DNA of 64,000 bases from Euzebya tangerina (GCF_003074135.1 NZ_PPDK01000001.1:1302001-1366000), one strand, 5' to 3'; positions 43,201 to 51,789 are shown, numbered from the stretch's first letter. A program made the numbers and translations. Notes: generated by a model not told the origin, from the sequence alone.

Positions 43201-43688
43201 TCGACCAGCAGGACGTCGCTCCCGCCGGCCAGCAGCCCCCGCACCTGTCGCAGGTACCCCGCGACCATGGCGTCGAAGTCGATCCAGTCGCCAGCCGTCG
43301 AGGGATTGGTCAGGGAGAGCGTCGGCGAGCGGGTGCCGGGACCGATCGAGCCGATGACGAACCGTTCGCCGTCGGCCTCGTCGCACGCCTCCCGCGCGAT
43401 CGCCGCCGACTGTCGGTTGAGCTCCTCGGTCTCCGCTCCCAGGCCGTACTCGTCGAGAACCCAGGGCGCTCCACCGAAGCTGTCGGTCTCGACCGCGTCA
43501 CAGCCGACGTCGAGGAACTCCGCGTGGAGATCCTTGATCACGTCCGGCCGGGTCCGGACCAGCACCTCGTTGCAGCCCTCCAGGCCGTCGAAGTCGTCCA
43601 GGGTCAGGTCTCGCTCCTGCAACGACGCACCCATGGCGCCGTCGACGACGAGGACGCGGCTGCGGGCTACCTCCAGGAACCTGCTCAT
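40218..43688 (-). CDS. metH: Cobalamin-dependent methionine synthase
   Basis: The 1156-aa enzyme transfers a methyl group from methyltetrahydrofolate to homocysteine via cobalamin. In order it has the homocysteine-binding barrel (zinc Cys in GMNCATG and GGCCGTTPEHLRH), the pterin-binding domain (ERLNANGSKAFREHLL), the B12 cap and B12-binding domain (DVHDIGKNLVDI gives the axial histidine), and the reactivation domain ending ARYFNAR-like. The length is typical. A TACCCT hexamer 7 nt before the ATG suggests a leaderless transcript. No cobalamin riboswitch precedes it. Confidence 0.96.
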   Translation of the reverse strand: MSRFLEVARSRVLVVDGAMGASLQERDLTLDDFDGLEGCNEVLVRTRPDVIKDLHAEFLDVGCDAVETDSFGGAPWVLDEYGLGAETEELNRQSAAIAREACDEADGERFVIGSIGPGTRSPTLSLTNPSTAGDWIDFDAMVAGYLRQVRGLLAGGSDVLLVETVFDLLQAKAAIAACHDGMAAEGITVPLMVQVTIEQGINTMLLGSEIGAAVTALDPLGVDVIGMNCATGPDDMREHVRYLSRNSRKPISIIPNAGMPEMIDGVTCYPLSPEALASAHAEFVSDLGVQIVGGCCGTTPEHLRHVVDTVKDLTPAPRDVEWTPALASLYSSVPLKQELSFHIIGERLNANGSKAFREHLLAGDLDQMLSIAKTQTGEGANSLDVCVDYVGRDGSDDMVNLVSHLATKSTLPLVVDSTEVEVVEAALKRLAGRAVINSVNLEDGRRKADVLFPLAKRHGSAVIALAIDEEGQARTTPWKVDVCKRIADIGLDEYGLEPADLIFDTLTFPLGSGQEDLRKDGLATLEAIEQIKAEVPGCHTTLGVSNVSFGLSPAARQALNSVFLHEAVARGLDSAIVHASKILPLAKIDDETRVICEDLIHDRRGRAGQNGTGGPDYDPLHRLMAVFEGVSGTISTKESLAELPLVERLEQRIIDGERDGLDGDLAAAMSDGLAPLDIINTHLLAGMKVVGDRFGAGEMQLPFVLQSAETMKAAVAYLEPHMDAADAGGKARVVLATVKGDVHDIGKNLVDIILTNNGYDVRNIGIKQPIDAIVQAAEDFEADAIGLSGLLVKSTVVMRDDLDELTRRKLDHFPVLLGGAALTRNYVEIDLRERYGGPLFYCKDAFSGLHVMDQVAARKSGAPVDETWGREIGQRRVASTGTIESSDTSEVVAPTVSRTVEVPEPPFWGTRVTRGVPLDDIAEYLNLTTLFRNQWGFDRDQREDGEAALRKIMATARAESLLVPEAVHGYFACQSEGNDLLVYAAPDSGEVAARFTYPRQTRGKRLCIPDFFRSVESGERDVIAFHAVTMGRRVSERAAELFAENAYTEYLYLHGLGVEMAEALAEMWHKRIRAELGIDGDDAAEATGLFKQGYQGSRYSFGYAACPDLESRAPLFDLLDAGRVGLELSEEFQLVPEQSTDAMIVHHPEAKYFNAR

Positions 43689-43695
43689 CCACGCA

Positions 43696-43701
43696 AGGGT
43701 A
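43696..43701 (-). promoter_or_regulatory. -10 element of metH
   Basis: On the minus strand TACCCT ends 7 nt before the ATG at 43688, with no ribosome-binding site between them. Confidence 0.4.
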
Positions 43702-43789
43702 GGTGGCGCAGCGTGGACAAGCCGTCAACGCGGCAGTGCTAACACCCGTCCCTCGGGCCGGGTCGCCGGGCTCCAGGCCGGTCGGATGC

Positions 43790-44173
43790 TCAGCCCGGCT
43801 GGCCGAGTTCCCGAATCGCCGCGGGGATCTGGTCGATCCGGTCCTTGCTGAGGAAGCGGTCGACGCCCGCCTCGCGGGCCTCCGCCTCCAGTGAGTCGTC
43901 CGCGAACGCCGAACACATGATGAACCGGGCGTTGGGCCGCTGCTGCCGGATCTGGGCCACCGTCTCCAGACCGTTCATGCCCGGCATCATCCAGTCCGTC
44001 ACCACCACTTCAGGGATGTCGTCGGAGTCCATCGCCTTGATCAGCCTGACGGCGTCTTCGCCGGTGCCTGCCTCGGCGACGACCTGGAGTGTGTCGTCAG
44101 ACAGTTCGATCATCTGGCTGATGAGGAACCGGATGTCCGGCTGGTCATCGATCACGATGGTTGTGGTGGTCAT
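43790..44173 (-). CDS. Single-domain response regulator (receiver only)
   Basis: The 127-aa receiver domain has acidic D10, phosphorylatable D60 (VVVTDWMMPG) and the conserved Lys in FLSKDR. There is no output domain, so it acts by protein contact or as a phosphate relay. It is the last gene of the operon histidine kinase, membrane protein, receiver, receiver, and overlaps the stop of the preceding receiver by four bases. The ATG at 44173 is preferred to a longer upstream frame. Confidence 0.9.
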   Translation of the reverse strand: MTTTTIVIDDQPDIRFLISQMIELSDDTLQVVAEAGTGEDAVRLIKAMDSDDIPEVVVTDWMMPGMNGLETVAQIRQQRPNARFIMCSAFADDSLEAEAREAGVDRFLSKDRIDQIPAAIRELGQPG

Positions 44174-44607
44174 GTCAGTAGCTCTCCCGCGAAGATCGCG
44201 CGTTGTTGGTCTCGGAACGCTTGGTTCTGGCAGTTGGTGCGCGACGTCACGGCCGCCACGGTCGCGCACAACTCATCGAGGTCGAAGGGTTTGGTGAGGT
44301 AGCCGTCGCACCCCATCTCCCAGGCCCGCGCCAGGTCCGATTGGGAGAACTTCACCGTGCACATCACGACGCGAAGGCCGTCGAAGCGCGGATCTCCCCG
44401 GACCTCCGCCAGCACCGACCAGCCATCCATCTCCGGCATCTGGACGTCCAGCAGGAGCAGATCGGGGAGGGACCGGCTGGTCCGCAGCCCCTCGAGCGTC
44501 CGGATGCCACCGTCATGGGTGGCGACCTCGTAGCCCTCGTTCTCGAGTGTCAACGACATCAGGAGTCGAAGATCAGCTGCGTCGTCGCAGATCGACACGG
44601 TCGGCAT
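44170..44607 (-). CDS. Single-domain response regulator (receiver only)
   Basis: The 145-aa receiver has D8-D9, phosphorylation site D54 (LLLDVQMPEMDGW) and the YLTKPFD lysine. A 20-residue tail follows without an output domain. The ATG at 44607 is chosen because AAGGAG lies 9 nt upstream, and a second ATG at 44625 is less well placed. It belongs to the histidine kinase operon and is translationally coupled to the next receiver gene. Confidence 0.9.
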   Translation of the reverse strand: MPTVSICDDAADLRLLMSLTLENEGYEVATHDGGIRTLEGLRTSRSLPDLLLLDVQMPEMDGWSVLAEVRGDPRFDGLRVVMCTVKFSQSDLARAWEMGCDGYLTKPFDLDELCATVAAVTSRTNCQNQAFRDQQRAIFAGELLT

Positions 44608-44621
44608 CGAACAGGGCTCCT

Positions 44622-45404
44622 TCATCGGATGTCGACCAACGCGGGTGTCCCGCTCGGGACATCGTCGACGTCTTCGAATCGTTCGTTCCAGTCCTGGATG
44701 CTGCCCGCGGCCAGGCCGCGGATCACCCAGTAGAAGTAGATCGCGGCCGGGACGCCGAGCCAGTCGACCCACAGGCCGTGGTAGTCGGGCGTGAACAGAT
44801 CGGTCGCTGCGTACACCACGTACACGGCATGCATGAGGGCGCACGTCGGGAAGATCAGCATCAGCGACAGGCCGGACATCGACCAGCCGTCCAGGCGTTG
44901 CTGGATCTGCCGCTGACCACGCCACAGCTCCCGCCCGATCAGCGCGTACATCCCGACCATCACGACGTTCGGCAGCAGCCGAGGATCGGTGTAGGACAGG
45001 CGGGTGACCAGCAGCCCGATACTGCCAGCCAGGACGGCCGTGCCGGCCATCACGTACAGCAGCGCCGCGCGGCGGAGCCACGTCGGCGTGCCGCTGATGA
45101 GCCGGTCTCCCCGACCTCCTCGCGCCGTCTGGACCCGGAAGTAGGAGAAGACGAGCCCGGCGGGAACGCCGAGCGTGACCGCAACGACGTCCAGGCTGCC
45201 GATCGAGCGGCCCTCGCCGACCAGGTGGATGGCGTGCACCAGGTGATGCGCCCCACAGGTGAACATGACGGCCAGCCAGCCGACGCCGAAGTGGGAGTAA
45301 CCTCGACGGCGCATCGACCGCTCCAGGTCCATCGCGATGATCGTCGCGATCACGAAGTAGGTGATCCCGAGGATCAGGTTCAACGTGCCCGCTGCAACGG
45401 TCAT
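44622..45404 (-). CDS. Seven-helix membrane protein of a signalling operon
   Basis: The 260-aa protein has about seven hydrophobic helices. His-rich stretches lie near the membrane (CGAHHLVHAIHLVG, then MHAVYVVYAATDLF). No family is recognised. Its start overlaps the histidine kinase stop by four bases and the two receivers follow, so it probably senses a signal for, or modulates, the kinase. The histidines might bind a metal or haem, which is speculative. Confidence 0.72.
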   Translation of the reverse strand: MTVAAGTLNLILGITYFVIATIIAMDLERSMRRRGYSHFGVGWLAVMFTCGAHHLVHAIHLVGEGRSIGSLDVVAVTLGVPAGLVFSYFRVQTARGGRGDRLISGTPTWLRRAALLYVMAGTAVLAGSIGLLVTRLSYTDPRLLPNVVMVGMYALIGRELWRGQRQIQQRLDGWSMSGLSLMLIFPTCALMHAVYVVYAATDLFTPDYHGLWVDWLGVPAAIYFYWVIRGLAAGSIQDWNERFEDVDDVPSGTPALVDIR

Positions 45405-47098
45405 GATCGCCCGCCCACGCCGATTCCAAGTTGTTCGATGAACTCGTCGACGGCGGCCTTGGGGGCCGAGCGGCCCTCGATCGTCGTCGGCGGCGTCTCG
45501 CCGTCGGGCGCCGGTGTCGGCAACAGCGGCAGCCGAATGGTGAACGTGGTGCCTGCTCCACGGGAGGACTCAACCCTGACCGTGCCGCGCATCGCGGCGA
45601 CGAGGGACTGGACGATGTACAGACCGATGCCGGTCCCGCCGAAGCGGCGGACGTCGGTGGCCTCTCCCTGCCAGAACTTCTCGAAGCAGCGGTCGAGCTG
45701 GTCCGGCGACATGCCGATGCCCTGATCGGTCACCCGGACGATGGCCTTGGTCGCGGACCGTGAGAGCGCGACCGAGACGTCGCCCCCGTCGGGGGAGTAC
45801 TTGATGGCGTTGTCGATCAGATGGTCGATCACGGTCACCAAGGCGGTGTCGGAGACCGTCGCCCAGATGTCCTCGCGGGTGACCAGGGTGATGTGGCGGC
45901 CGAGCGAGTGCGTGGCGTCGGCGAGTCGGTCTCGCAGCAGCGCGGTGATGTCGTGGGGCTGGAGGTCCAGTTCCACACGACCGGCGTCGATCCGGCTGGA
46001 CAGCAGCAGGCGGTCGACGATGTCGGACAGCTCGCGCGAGCGGGCCTCGATCGCATCGAGGGCAGTGCGGTCCCGCGGGTCCTCTGCCCGGGTCTGCAAC
46101 AGCTGCGTGAACCCCCGAATGACCGTCAGCGGGGTCTTCAACTCATGGGAGGCGGTGGCGAGGAACATCGTCTTGGCCTCGTCGGCTTCCTTGACCTTGC
46201 TGATGTCCCGAAAGGAGTGGAGGTACTCGGTGCGGCCGTCCTGGCCGGGCAACATCACGGCGCTGCCGATCATGGGGCGTCGTTCACCGGGCAGGGTCTG
46301 GACCAGCTCGACCGATCCCGTGGGGCCACCGCAGAGCTCGGCAAGGGCACAGCCTCCTGAGCAGTCAAGACCCGCCCCGCTCTGCGTCACGAAGGACAGT
46401 CCCTCCGCGCAGGTGGTCCCGACGACGGCGTCGGCCGGAGCGTCGTCGAAGAGCAGCCGCCGGGCTGCTGGGTTGACCTGCACCACCACCCCCTCGGCGT
46501 CGGTGATCACGATGGCCTCGGTGGAGTAGTTCGTGATCAACGCACTGCGGCTGGAGGCGTTGTGGACGTCGGCAGCACTGCGATCGAGGGTTCCGCGGAC
46601 CAGTGCCGCGGCCAGCACCAGCATGCTGACGACACCGGCCAGGATGATGAACCGTTCGCCATCTGCGCCACTTGGCCCTTGCGGCGTCGTCGCCGCAGCG
46701 GCCACGAAGATGGATCCCGTCAGGACCGCGCCGCCGAGCAGACCCCGCCGGTAGGTCGTGACCAGCACCAGGGGGATGGCGAGGTACCACATCGTGCCGG
46801 CCCCGCCCCGCTCCAGGAACACGGCGGCCGTGACCATGACCAGGTCGACGACGAAGGCTGCGTGGCCGGGCCATGCCCGGGTCGGTGCCTCGTCCTGCTT
46901 GACCAGCAGCCACACGGTGAGCGGGAGCCAGACCAGGCCACTGAGCCAGACGAAGGCCTCGGGGAGACCAAGCGTGTTGATGGAGCCGAGCACGGTGACC
47001 AGGAAGGCGAATGCGACACTGCCCCAGCTGCCCAGCCGTCGCGTGCTGGTCTGATCGGTCAACCCGACTGCCGTCGCTGCTCGCGTGTGACGTCCCAT
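45401..47098 (-). CDS. Membrane sensor histidine kinase with a Cys-containing PAS domain
   Basis: The 565-aa kinase has about six N-terminal membrane helices (about 25-170) and a PAS domain (about 185-300). The HisKA box has H318 in ATASHELKTPLTVIRGF, and the HATPase_c domain has N (DNAIKYS), G1 (DQGIGMS) and G2 (GTGIGLYI) boxes. The PAS domain holds four cysteines at 230, 246, 250 and 256, which suggests redox or cofactor sensing. It is first in an operon with a membrane protein and two stand-alone receivers. Confidence 0.9.
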   Translation of the reverse strand: MGRHTRAATAVGLTDQTSTRRLGSWGSVAFAFLVTVLGSINTLGLPEAFVWLSGLVWLPLTVWLLVKQDEAPTRAWPGHAAFVVDLVMVTAAVFLERGGAGTMWYLAIPLVLVTTYRRGLLGGAVLTGSIFVAAAATTPQGPSGADGERFIILAGVVSMLVLAAALVRGTLDRSAADVHNASSRSALITNYSTEAIVITDAEGVVVQVNPAARRLLFDDAPADAVVGTTCAEGLSFVTQSGAGLDCSGGCALAELCGGPTGSVELVQTLPGERRPMIGSAVMLPGQDGRTEYLHSFRDISKVKEADEAKTMFLATASHELKTPLTVIRGFTQLLQTRAEDPRDRTALDAIEARSRELSDIVDRLLLSSRIDAGRVELDLQPHDITALLRDRLADATHSLGRHITLVTREDIWATVSDTALVTVIDHLIDNAIKYSPDGGDVSVALSRSATKAIVRVTDQGIGMSPDQLDRCFEKFWQGEATDVRRFGGTGIGLYIVQSLVAAMRGTVRVESSRGAGTTFTIRLPLLPTPAPDGETPPTTIEGRSAPKAAVDEFIEQLGIGVGGRS

Positions 47099-47162
47099 CC
47101 AGCCTCCCCATCGGCTCGGGCGTCCTCGATATGAGGGGTTCTGACGACGTGGCTGCGCTGGG

Positions 47163-49817
47163 CTACTCCGTCAGCGGGTTCCGGGCTCGCCGCCCGGCGG
47201 CCACCACGATGCGACTGTCGACCACCGCGACGCCGTGTTGGCGGACGAACACCGGGTTGAGGTCGACCGACTCGATCTCGGGGACCGCCTCGACCATTGC
47301 TGCCAGACGGAGGAGCAGGACCCGCAACGCGGCGATGTCGACTGCGGGGTGCTGGTCGTCGCCGGTCAGCAACGGGTAGCCCTGCAAGCTGGTGATCATG
47401 TCGTCCACGTCGACGTCGGTCAGTGGGAGGATCCGCATCGTGCGGCTGCCGAGCATCTCCGCCGTCCGACCGCCGAACCCCGTCACGATGATCGGGCCGA
47501 ACGTCGGATCCTGCTCGACACCGACGACCATCTCGACGCCGCCGGAGATCATCTCCTGCACCAGCCAACCCGTCTCGTCGACCACCGAGCGGTGCTCGTC
47601 GGGGACCACGGCGTTCAGTTCGCGCAGAGCCGCCATGACCGCCGACGGGCCCGCGAGGTCCATCCTGACCAACCCCGCCTCCGCCTTGTTGATCGCGGCG
47701 GTCGGCTTGAGGACCACGGGACTCCGGAGGGACTCGGCGATGCGCCCCGCCTCCTCAGCAGTCGTGGCGACACCCGCCGGCGCGGTCGTGATGCCGAAGG
47801 CGGAGAGCGTGTCGATGGCCTGCGTCGCGGTCAGCGTGACCCGCCCGTCAGCCTCGACCCGGGGGGAGGCGCTCAGGGCCTCCGTCACCACGGCCTGGGC
47901 CACGCTGGCGTCCGTGTCGTCGAAGGTGACGACGCGGCCCAGGTCCCGGTCGCGCCACGCCACGTATCGGGCGGTGTGGCCCAGTGCCTCCGCGGCGCTC
48001 TCGGGAAAGACGTAGGTCGGGATGCCGGCGTCGGCGAGTGCGGTCGGGGGGGTCTCCATGGACATGAAGACCACCATCACCGGTTTGGTCGCGTCTGCGG
48101 CGGCCGCGGCGATGACCTCACCGATCTCATCGGCATCGATCAGGACCGGCGGGATGAAGATCGCCATGACCGCGTCGGTCGCGTCATCGGCGATCAGGGC
48201 CGCCAGCGCCGCCCCGTACTCCTGCGGCGTGGCGGTGGGGTGGAGCGTCACCGGTCGCGTGTCGTAGGCCCCGGACTCGCGGACCGCAGCAGCTGCTCCC
48301 TCACCGAGTGAGGCGAGGTCCAGACCTGCGGCCGCACATGCATCGGCGGCCAGCGCGGCCGGTCCGCCGCCGTTGGACAGCACCGCCACCCGCGGTCCGC
48401 GCGGCAACGGCTGGTGCGCCAGCAGCCTCGCGACAGCGAACATCTGGTCCAGACTCGCGACCCGGATGACACCCGCCTGGTCGAACAGCGCCTTGGTGGC
48501 ATCAACATCACGCCTGCCGCTCTTCACGACCACGATGGGCTTCGTCCGGCCGATCCGTCGGGCCAGCCGCGCGAACTTGCGAGGGTTCCCGAAGGACTCC
48601 AGGTACAGCAGGATCCCGGTCGTCGACGGGTCCTGCTCGAGGAACTGCAGGACGTCGTTGGAGGAGATGTCGACCCGGTTGCCGATGGAGGCGAAGGAGG
48701 ACAGCCCAACCCCGATCCGCTCAGCGGCCGCGAGGATCGTCAGGCCCAACGCCCCTGACTGCGAGCTGAGCCCCAGCGGACCGGCAGGTGGTGTGATCGG
48801 CGAGAGGCTGCCGTTCAGCGAGACCGCCGCGTCGGTGTTCAGCACCCCCATGCAGTTCGGACCGATCAGTCGGATGCCGTGCTGCCGGGCGGTCTCGACC
48901 AGCTGCCGCTCCAACGCTCGGCCCTCCGGGCCGGCCTCGCCGAAGCCCGCGGCCATGACCACGGCCGTGCGCACGCCCAGTCGTCCTGCCTCGTCGATCA
49001 CCGCCGCACACCCGGGGGCCGGAACGCAGACGTAGATCGACTCCGGGACGACCGGACACGCCTCGATGGTCGGATACGCCGGGATGGACTGGACGTGCAC
49101 GGCATCGGCGTTGATCGGGAAGATCGGCCCCTGGAAACCGCTGCGGACCAGGTTGCCGAGGATCACGCCGCCAACGCTGTGCGGATCACGGCTGGCACCG
49201 ACGACGGCGATGCTGCTGGGCCGCATGACGCTGGAGAGGGCGGCGTTGGCCGCCCGTCGCTCCTGCTCACCCGCCTTCTGGAGCAGCGCCTCGGTGGGTG
49301 TGGTCGTGAAGGTGGCCGTGACCGTCGGACCGTAGCTCTCGAACGAGGGCTCGAACCCCTCATCCCTCATCACCCGAATCATGGACCGGTTGTCGCTCAG
49401 GATGTCGCCGTGGAAGTTGCTGACCCCCAGGTCACGCGCGGGGGCCATGAGCGCACGCAACAACGTGGTCCCGATCCCACGCCCCTGCTGGTCGTCCTGG
49501 ACGGTGACCGCGAACTCCGCGGACGCCGGGTCGGCTGGTAGCCGGTCGAAGCGTCCCACCCCGATGATCTCGTCGTTCAACTCGGCGACGAGGGCGAAGC
49601 GCTGGTCGTGGTCGACCTCGACCTGGTACTGCATCTGCTGGCGACTCATCTTGCGCGGTGCGAAGAACCGCATCCGAATGGTCTCCATCGAGAGCCGATC
49701 CCACATCGCCATCATCGCGTCGAGGTCGTCTGCGCGGATCGGGCGCAGGTGGATCGTCAGCCCGTCCTTGAGCACCACGTCGTCGACGTAGTCATCCAGG
49801 TTGAGCGGTGTGGTCAT
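47163..49817 (-). CDS. GNAT-acyl-CoA synthetase (NDP-forming) fusion, Pat-like protein acetyltransferase
   Basis: The 884-aa protein has an N-terminal GNAT domain (about 20-170, FAVTVQDDQQGRGIGTTLLRAL is the acetyl-CoA site). The CoA-binding and ligase domains of ADP-forming acyl-CoA synthetase follow (IAVVGASRDPHSVGGVILGNLV, LIGPNCMGVLN), then an ATP-grasp domain (VVLKPTAAINKAEAG, VVGVEQDPTFGPIIVTGFGG). This is the Pat/PatZ type that acetylates lysines of metabolic enzymes, with domain order GNAT-first. The phosphorylatable His region of true synthetases may be lost. Confidence 0.88.
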   Translation of the reverse strand: MTTPLNLDDYVDDVVLKDGLTIHLRPIRADDLDAMMAMWDRLSMETIRMRFFAPRKMSRQQMQYQVEVDHDQRFALVAELNDEIIGVGRFDRLPADPASAEFAVTVQDDQQGRGIGTTLLRALMAPARDLGVSNFHGDILSDNRSMIRVMRDEGFEPSFESYGPTVTATFTTTPTEALLQKAGEQERRAANAALSSVMRPSSIAVVGASRDPHSVGGVILGNLVRSGFQGPIFPINADAVHVQSIPAYPTIEACPVVPESIYVCVPAPGCAAVIDEAGRLGVRTAVVMAAGFGEAGPEGRALERQLVETARQHGIRLIGPNCMGVLNTDAAVSLNGSLSPITPPAGPLGLSSQSGALGLTILAAAERIGVGLSSFASIGNRVDISSNDVLQFLEQDPSTTGILLYLESFGNPRKFARLARRIGRTKPIVVVKSGRRDVDATKALFDQAGVIRVASLDQMFAVARLLAHQPLPRGPRVAVLSNGGGPAALAADACAAAGLDLASLGEGAAAAVRESGAYDTRPVTLHPTATPQEYGAALAALIADDATDAVMAIFIPPVLIDADEIGEVIAAAAADATKPVMVVFMSMETPPTALADAGIPTYVFPESAAEALGHTARYVAWRDRDLGRVVTFDDTDASVAQAVVTEALSASPRVEADGRVTLTATQAIDTLSAFGITTAPAGVATTAEEAGRIAESLRSPVVLKPTAAINKAEAGLVRMDLAGPSAVMAALRELNAVVPDEHRSVVDETGWLVQEMISGGVEMVVGVEQDPTFGPIIVTGFGGRTAEMLGSRTMRILPLTDVDVDDMITSLQGYPLLTGDDQHPAVDIAALRVLLLRLAAMVEAVPEIESVDLNPVFVRQHGVAVVDSRIVVAAGRRARNPLTE

Positions 49818-49830
49818 CGAAGCGGGCTGG

Positions 49831-50442
49831 TCACGGGCTGAGGTCGTCCCAGGAGGGACGCGGCAGGCGGAGGACGGTGTCGCCCATCGTGTACTGACTG
49901 CCGCTCAGCCGGCCCACCGGGTCCATGGCTCCGACGTCAACCCGACCGTCGGACCACAACTCGTCGCGCACCTGGATGCGGGTGACATCACCGAACACCA
50001 TGTGTCCGGTGCCGATGCTCAGCTCGCTGCGGACGGTGCACTCCAGGACCGCCGGAGCCTCAGCCACGTAGGGTGCCGGCACCGTGACCGCTTCCGCTCG
50101 GGTGATGGGGGCGAGGTCGAACTCGCTCACTCCGGCAGGTGCGTCGGCAGCGGTGGTGTTCATCGCCTCCATCAGCTCGCGGCTGACGATCGAGACGGTG
50201 AACACCCCGGTCGCCCGCATGTTCCGCAGCGTGTCCTTGACCCCGGAGGAGGTCACGTGGACCACCGGCGGGTCGCTCGAGATGACGTTGAAGTAGGAGT
50301 GGGGGGCCAGGTTGTCCACGGGATCACCGTCTGTCGCCCGACTGCGGGTGCCGACCCAGGCGATCGGTCGGGGGACGACCAGGCTGGTCAGCAGGTGGTA
50401 GGTCTCCGTAGCCGACAGGGTGTGCGGATCGAAGGTGGGCAT
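49831..50442 (-). CDS. Flavin reductase family protein
   Basis: The 203-aa protein has the flavin reductase-like split-barrel pattern: LLTSLVVPRPIAWVGTRS (FMN binding), LAPHSYFNVISSDPPVVHVTSS and a GHMVFGDVTRIQV strand near the C-terminus. It probably binds FMN; the electron donor and partner oxygenase are unknown. It lies 13 nt upstream of the GNAT-synthetase gene on the same strand, so the two may share a transcript. Confidence 0.85.
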   Translation of the reverse strand: MPTFDPHTLSATETYHLLTSLVVPRPIAWVGTRSRATDGDPVDNLAPHSYFNVISSDPPVVHVTSSGVKDTLRNMRATGVFTVSIVSRELMEAMNTTAADAPAGVSEFDLAPITRAEAVTVPAPYVAEAPAVLECTVRSELSIGTGHMVFGDVTRIQVRDELWSDGRVDVGAMDPVGRLSGSQYTMGDTVLRLPRPSWDDLSP

Positions 50443-50469
50443 GGCCGTGATCGTACGGCGGGACGGCGG

Positions 50470-50475
50470 CAGAAT
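50470..50475 (+). promoter_or_regulatory. -10 element of the hypothetical gene at 50484
   Basis: CAGAAT ends 8 nt before the GTG at 50484. No ribosome-binding site is present, which fits leaderless translation. Confidence 0.35.
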
Positions 50476-50483
50476 CTCGGGGT

Positions 50484-50888
50484 GTGATCTTCCGTCGTCG
50501 ATCCTTGCCTCCGGACCTGGCCGGTCCCTATGCGGTGTTCACCTCGCAGGTGCAGCGGATGGAGGAGGCGCGCTCTGCGCTGATGTCCTGCCTGCCGGTC
50601 GGTCGGGTGGACCCGGCACCGGTTCCGGTGGGCCTCGACCTGCTGGACGACACCCTGCAGGCGATCTCCGCTGAGCTCGACGAGTGGAGGATCCCCGAAC
50701 TGGTCAAGGAGTGGACGCTCTGCGAGGAGGCCATCACCGAGTCACGCGGCAACATGGCCCGCGCCCACGAGGTCGCCCGGACGAGCGAGGAGCTGGAGGA
50801 ACTGCTGGCGGCCGTCGAAGACGTGGACGAGCCGCTGGGCTACGCCTTCCAGCAGGCCGAGCTGCGCTGGCGGACCCTCAAGCGGTAG
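50484..50888 (+). CDS. Hypothetical helical protein
   Basis: The 134-aa acidic protein starts MIFRRRSLPPDLAGPYAVFTSQ. It is mostly helical, with heptad-like stretches (ISAELDEWRIPELVKEWTLCEEAITESRGNMARAHEV). No signal peptide, membrane segment or known domain is seen. Codon use matches the neighbours, which supports a real gene. Its stop is 1 nt from the stop of the convergent arfB-like gene. Confidence 0.65.
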   Translation: MIFRRRSLPPDLAGPYAVFTSQVQRMEEARSALMSCLPVGRVDPAPVPVGLDLLDDTLQAISAELDEWRIPELVKEWTLCEEAITESRGNMARAHEVARTSEELEELLAAVEDVDEPLGYAFQQAELRWRTLKR

Positions 50889-50889
50889 C

Positions 50890-51318
50890 TCACGCGCCCC
50901 AGTCGCGTCCGCGGTCGGCCTTGAGTTGGCCCCGTCGCCGCTTGTTCTCGACCCGTCGCCGCTTCGACGCCCGGGACGGGCGGGTCGGCTTCCGACGCTT
51001 GGGCGGCGGCTTGATGCCCTCGTCCAGCAGCTCAGCCATGCGCTTGCGGGCCTCCTCCCGGTTTCGGGTCTGTGACCGGTGCTCCGAGCCGGTGGTGATC
51101 AGCTCCCCGGCGTTGGTCATCCGATGACTGAGTCGCCGGAGGATGCGCTCCTTGATCCGGTCCGGGATGGCGTCGCAGGTCCTGACGTTGAGCCGTAGTT
51201 CCGCCGCGGTGTTGGAGGTGTTGGCGTGCTGGCCCCCCGGTCCACCCGATCCGGTGAACCGCCAGTCGAGGTCGCTCTCGGGGATGGAGATCCCCCTGAC
51301 GTCAAGTCCGTCGGGCAT
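50890..51318 (-). CDS. arfB: Peptidyl-tRNA hydrolase ArfB (ribosome rescue)
   Basis: The 142-aa protein has the release-factor GGQ motif (residues 28-30, FTGSGGPGGQHANTSNTAAELR) and a highly basic C-terminal tail that inserts into the mRNA channel of stalled ribosomes. It hydrolyses peptidyl-tRNA without a stop codon. The ATG at 51318 fits the family start, and the much longer upstream frame is antisense to crcB. Length and domain order are typical. Confidence 0.92.
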   Translation of the reverse strand: MPDGLDVRGISIPESDLDWRFTGSGGPGGQHANTSNTAAELRLNVRTCDAIPDRIKERILRRLSHRMTNAGELITTGSEHRSQTRNREEARKRMAELLDEGIKPPPKRRKPTRPSRASKRRRVENKRRRGQLKADRGRDWGA

Positions 51319-51341
51319 GTCGTGATCGTACGACCCTCGCG

Positions 51342-51347
51342 TAGGGT
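51342..51347 (+). promoter_or_regulatory. -10 element of the crcB pair
   Basis: TAGGGT ends 10 nt before the ATG at 51358. It is in the short gap divergent from arfB. Confidence 0.35.
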
Positions 51348-51357
51348 CCGGCCGACG

Positions 51358-51789
51358 ATGTCGGAGCGCGCTGGAACCAGGGGACCGGGCGATGGCGGCC
51401 GCGCCTGGCCGCAGACCGTTGCCGTCGTGGCCGGCGGCGCCGTCGGTGCACTGGCCCGCTCGGGGGTGTCGGTTGCCCTTCCCGACGACCCCGTCGGGGT
51501 CGGGACGGTCGTGGTCAACCTCGTTGGTGCCCTGCTCCTCGGCGTCCTGGTCGCACGCCCCATGGGCGACGTGGCTGCGGTGTTCTGGCGAGCCGGAGTG
51601 CTCGGCGCCTTCACCACGTTCAGCGCGATGAGCGCGGATGCCGCCGCCCTCGGATGGTGGGGTGCGCCGTACCTGCTGGTCGTGGTTGGCAGTGGCCTGG
51701 CGGCGGCACACGTCGGCCTGCGCGCGGGCCGGGCCGTCGCTGTCCGCAGGATGCCGGAGGACGGTGCCGGTGAGCAGGGTCCGCCGTGA
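51358..51789 (+). CDS. crcB1: Fluoride channel subunit CrcB/Fluc (first of two)
   Basis: The 143-aa protein has four membrane helices and the Fluc signatures GGAVGALARSG, GTVVVNLVGALLLG and GAFTTFSAMS. Fluc channels export fluoride as antiparallel dimers. Two adjacent non-identical copies usually form a heterodimer. The stop overlaps the GTG of the second subunit by four bases. No fluoride riboswitch could be recognised upstream. Confidence 0.9.
   Translation: MSERAGTRGPGDGGRAWPQTVAVVAGGAVGALARSGVSVALPDDPVGVGTVVVNLVGALLLGVLVARPMGDVAAVFWRAGVLGAFTTFSAMSADAAALGWWGAPYLLVVVGSGLAAAHVGLRAGRAVAVRRMPEDGAGEQGPP

Noticed and set aside
43689-43789. Cobalamin riboswitch upstream of metH
   Set aside because: The gap is only about 100 nt, lacks a B12-box, and a -10-like hexamer sits 7 nt before the ATG.
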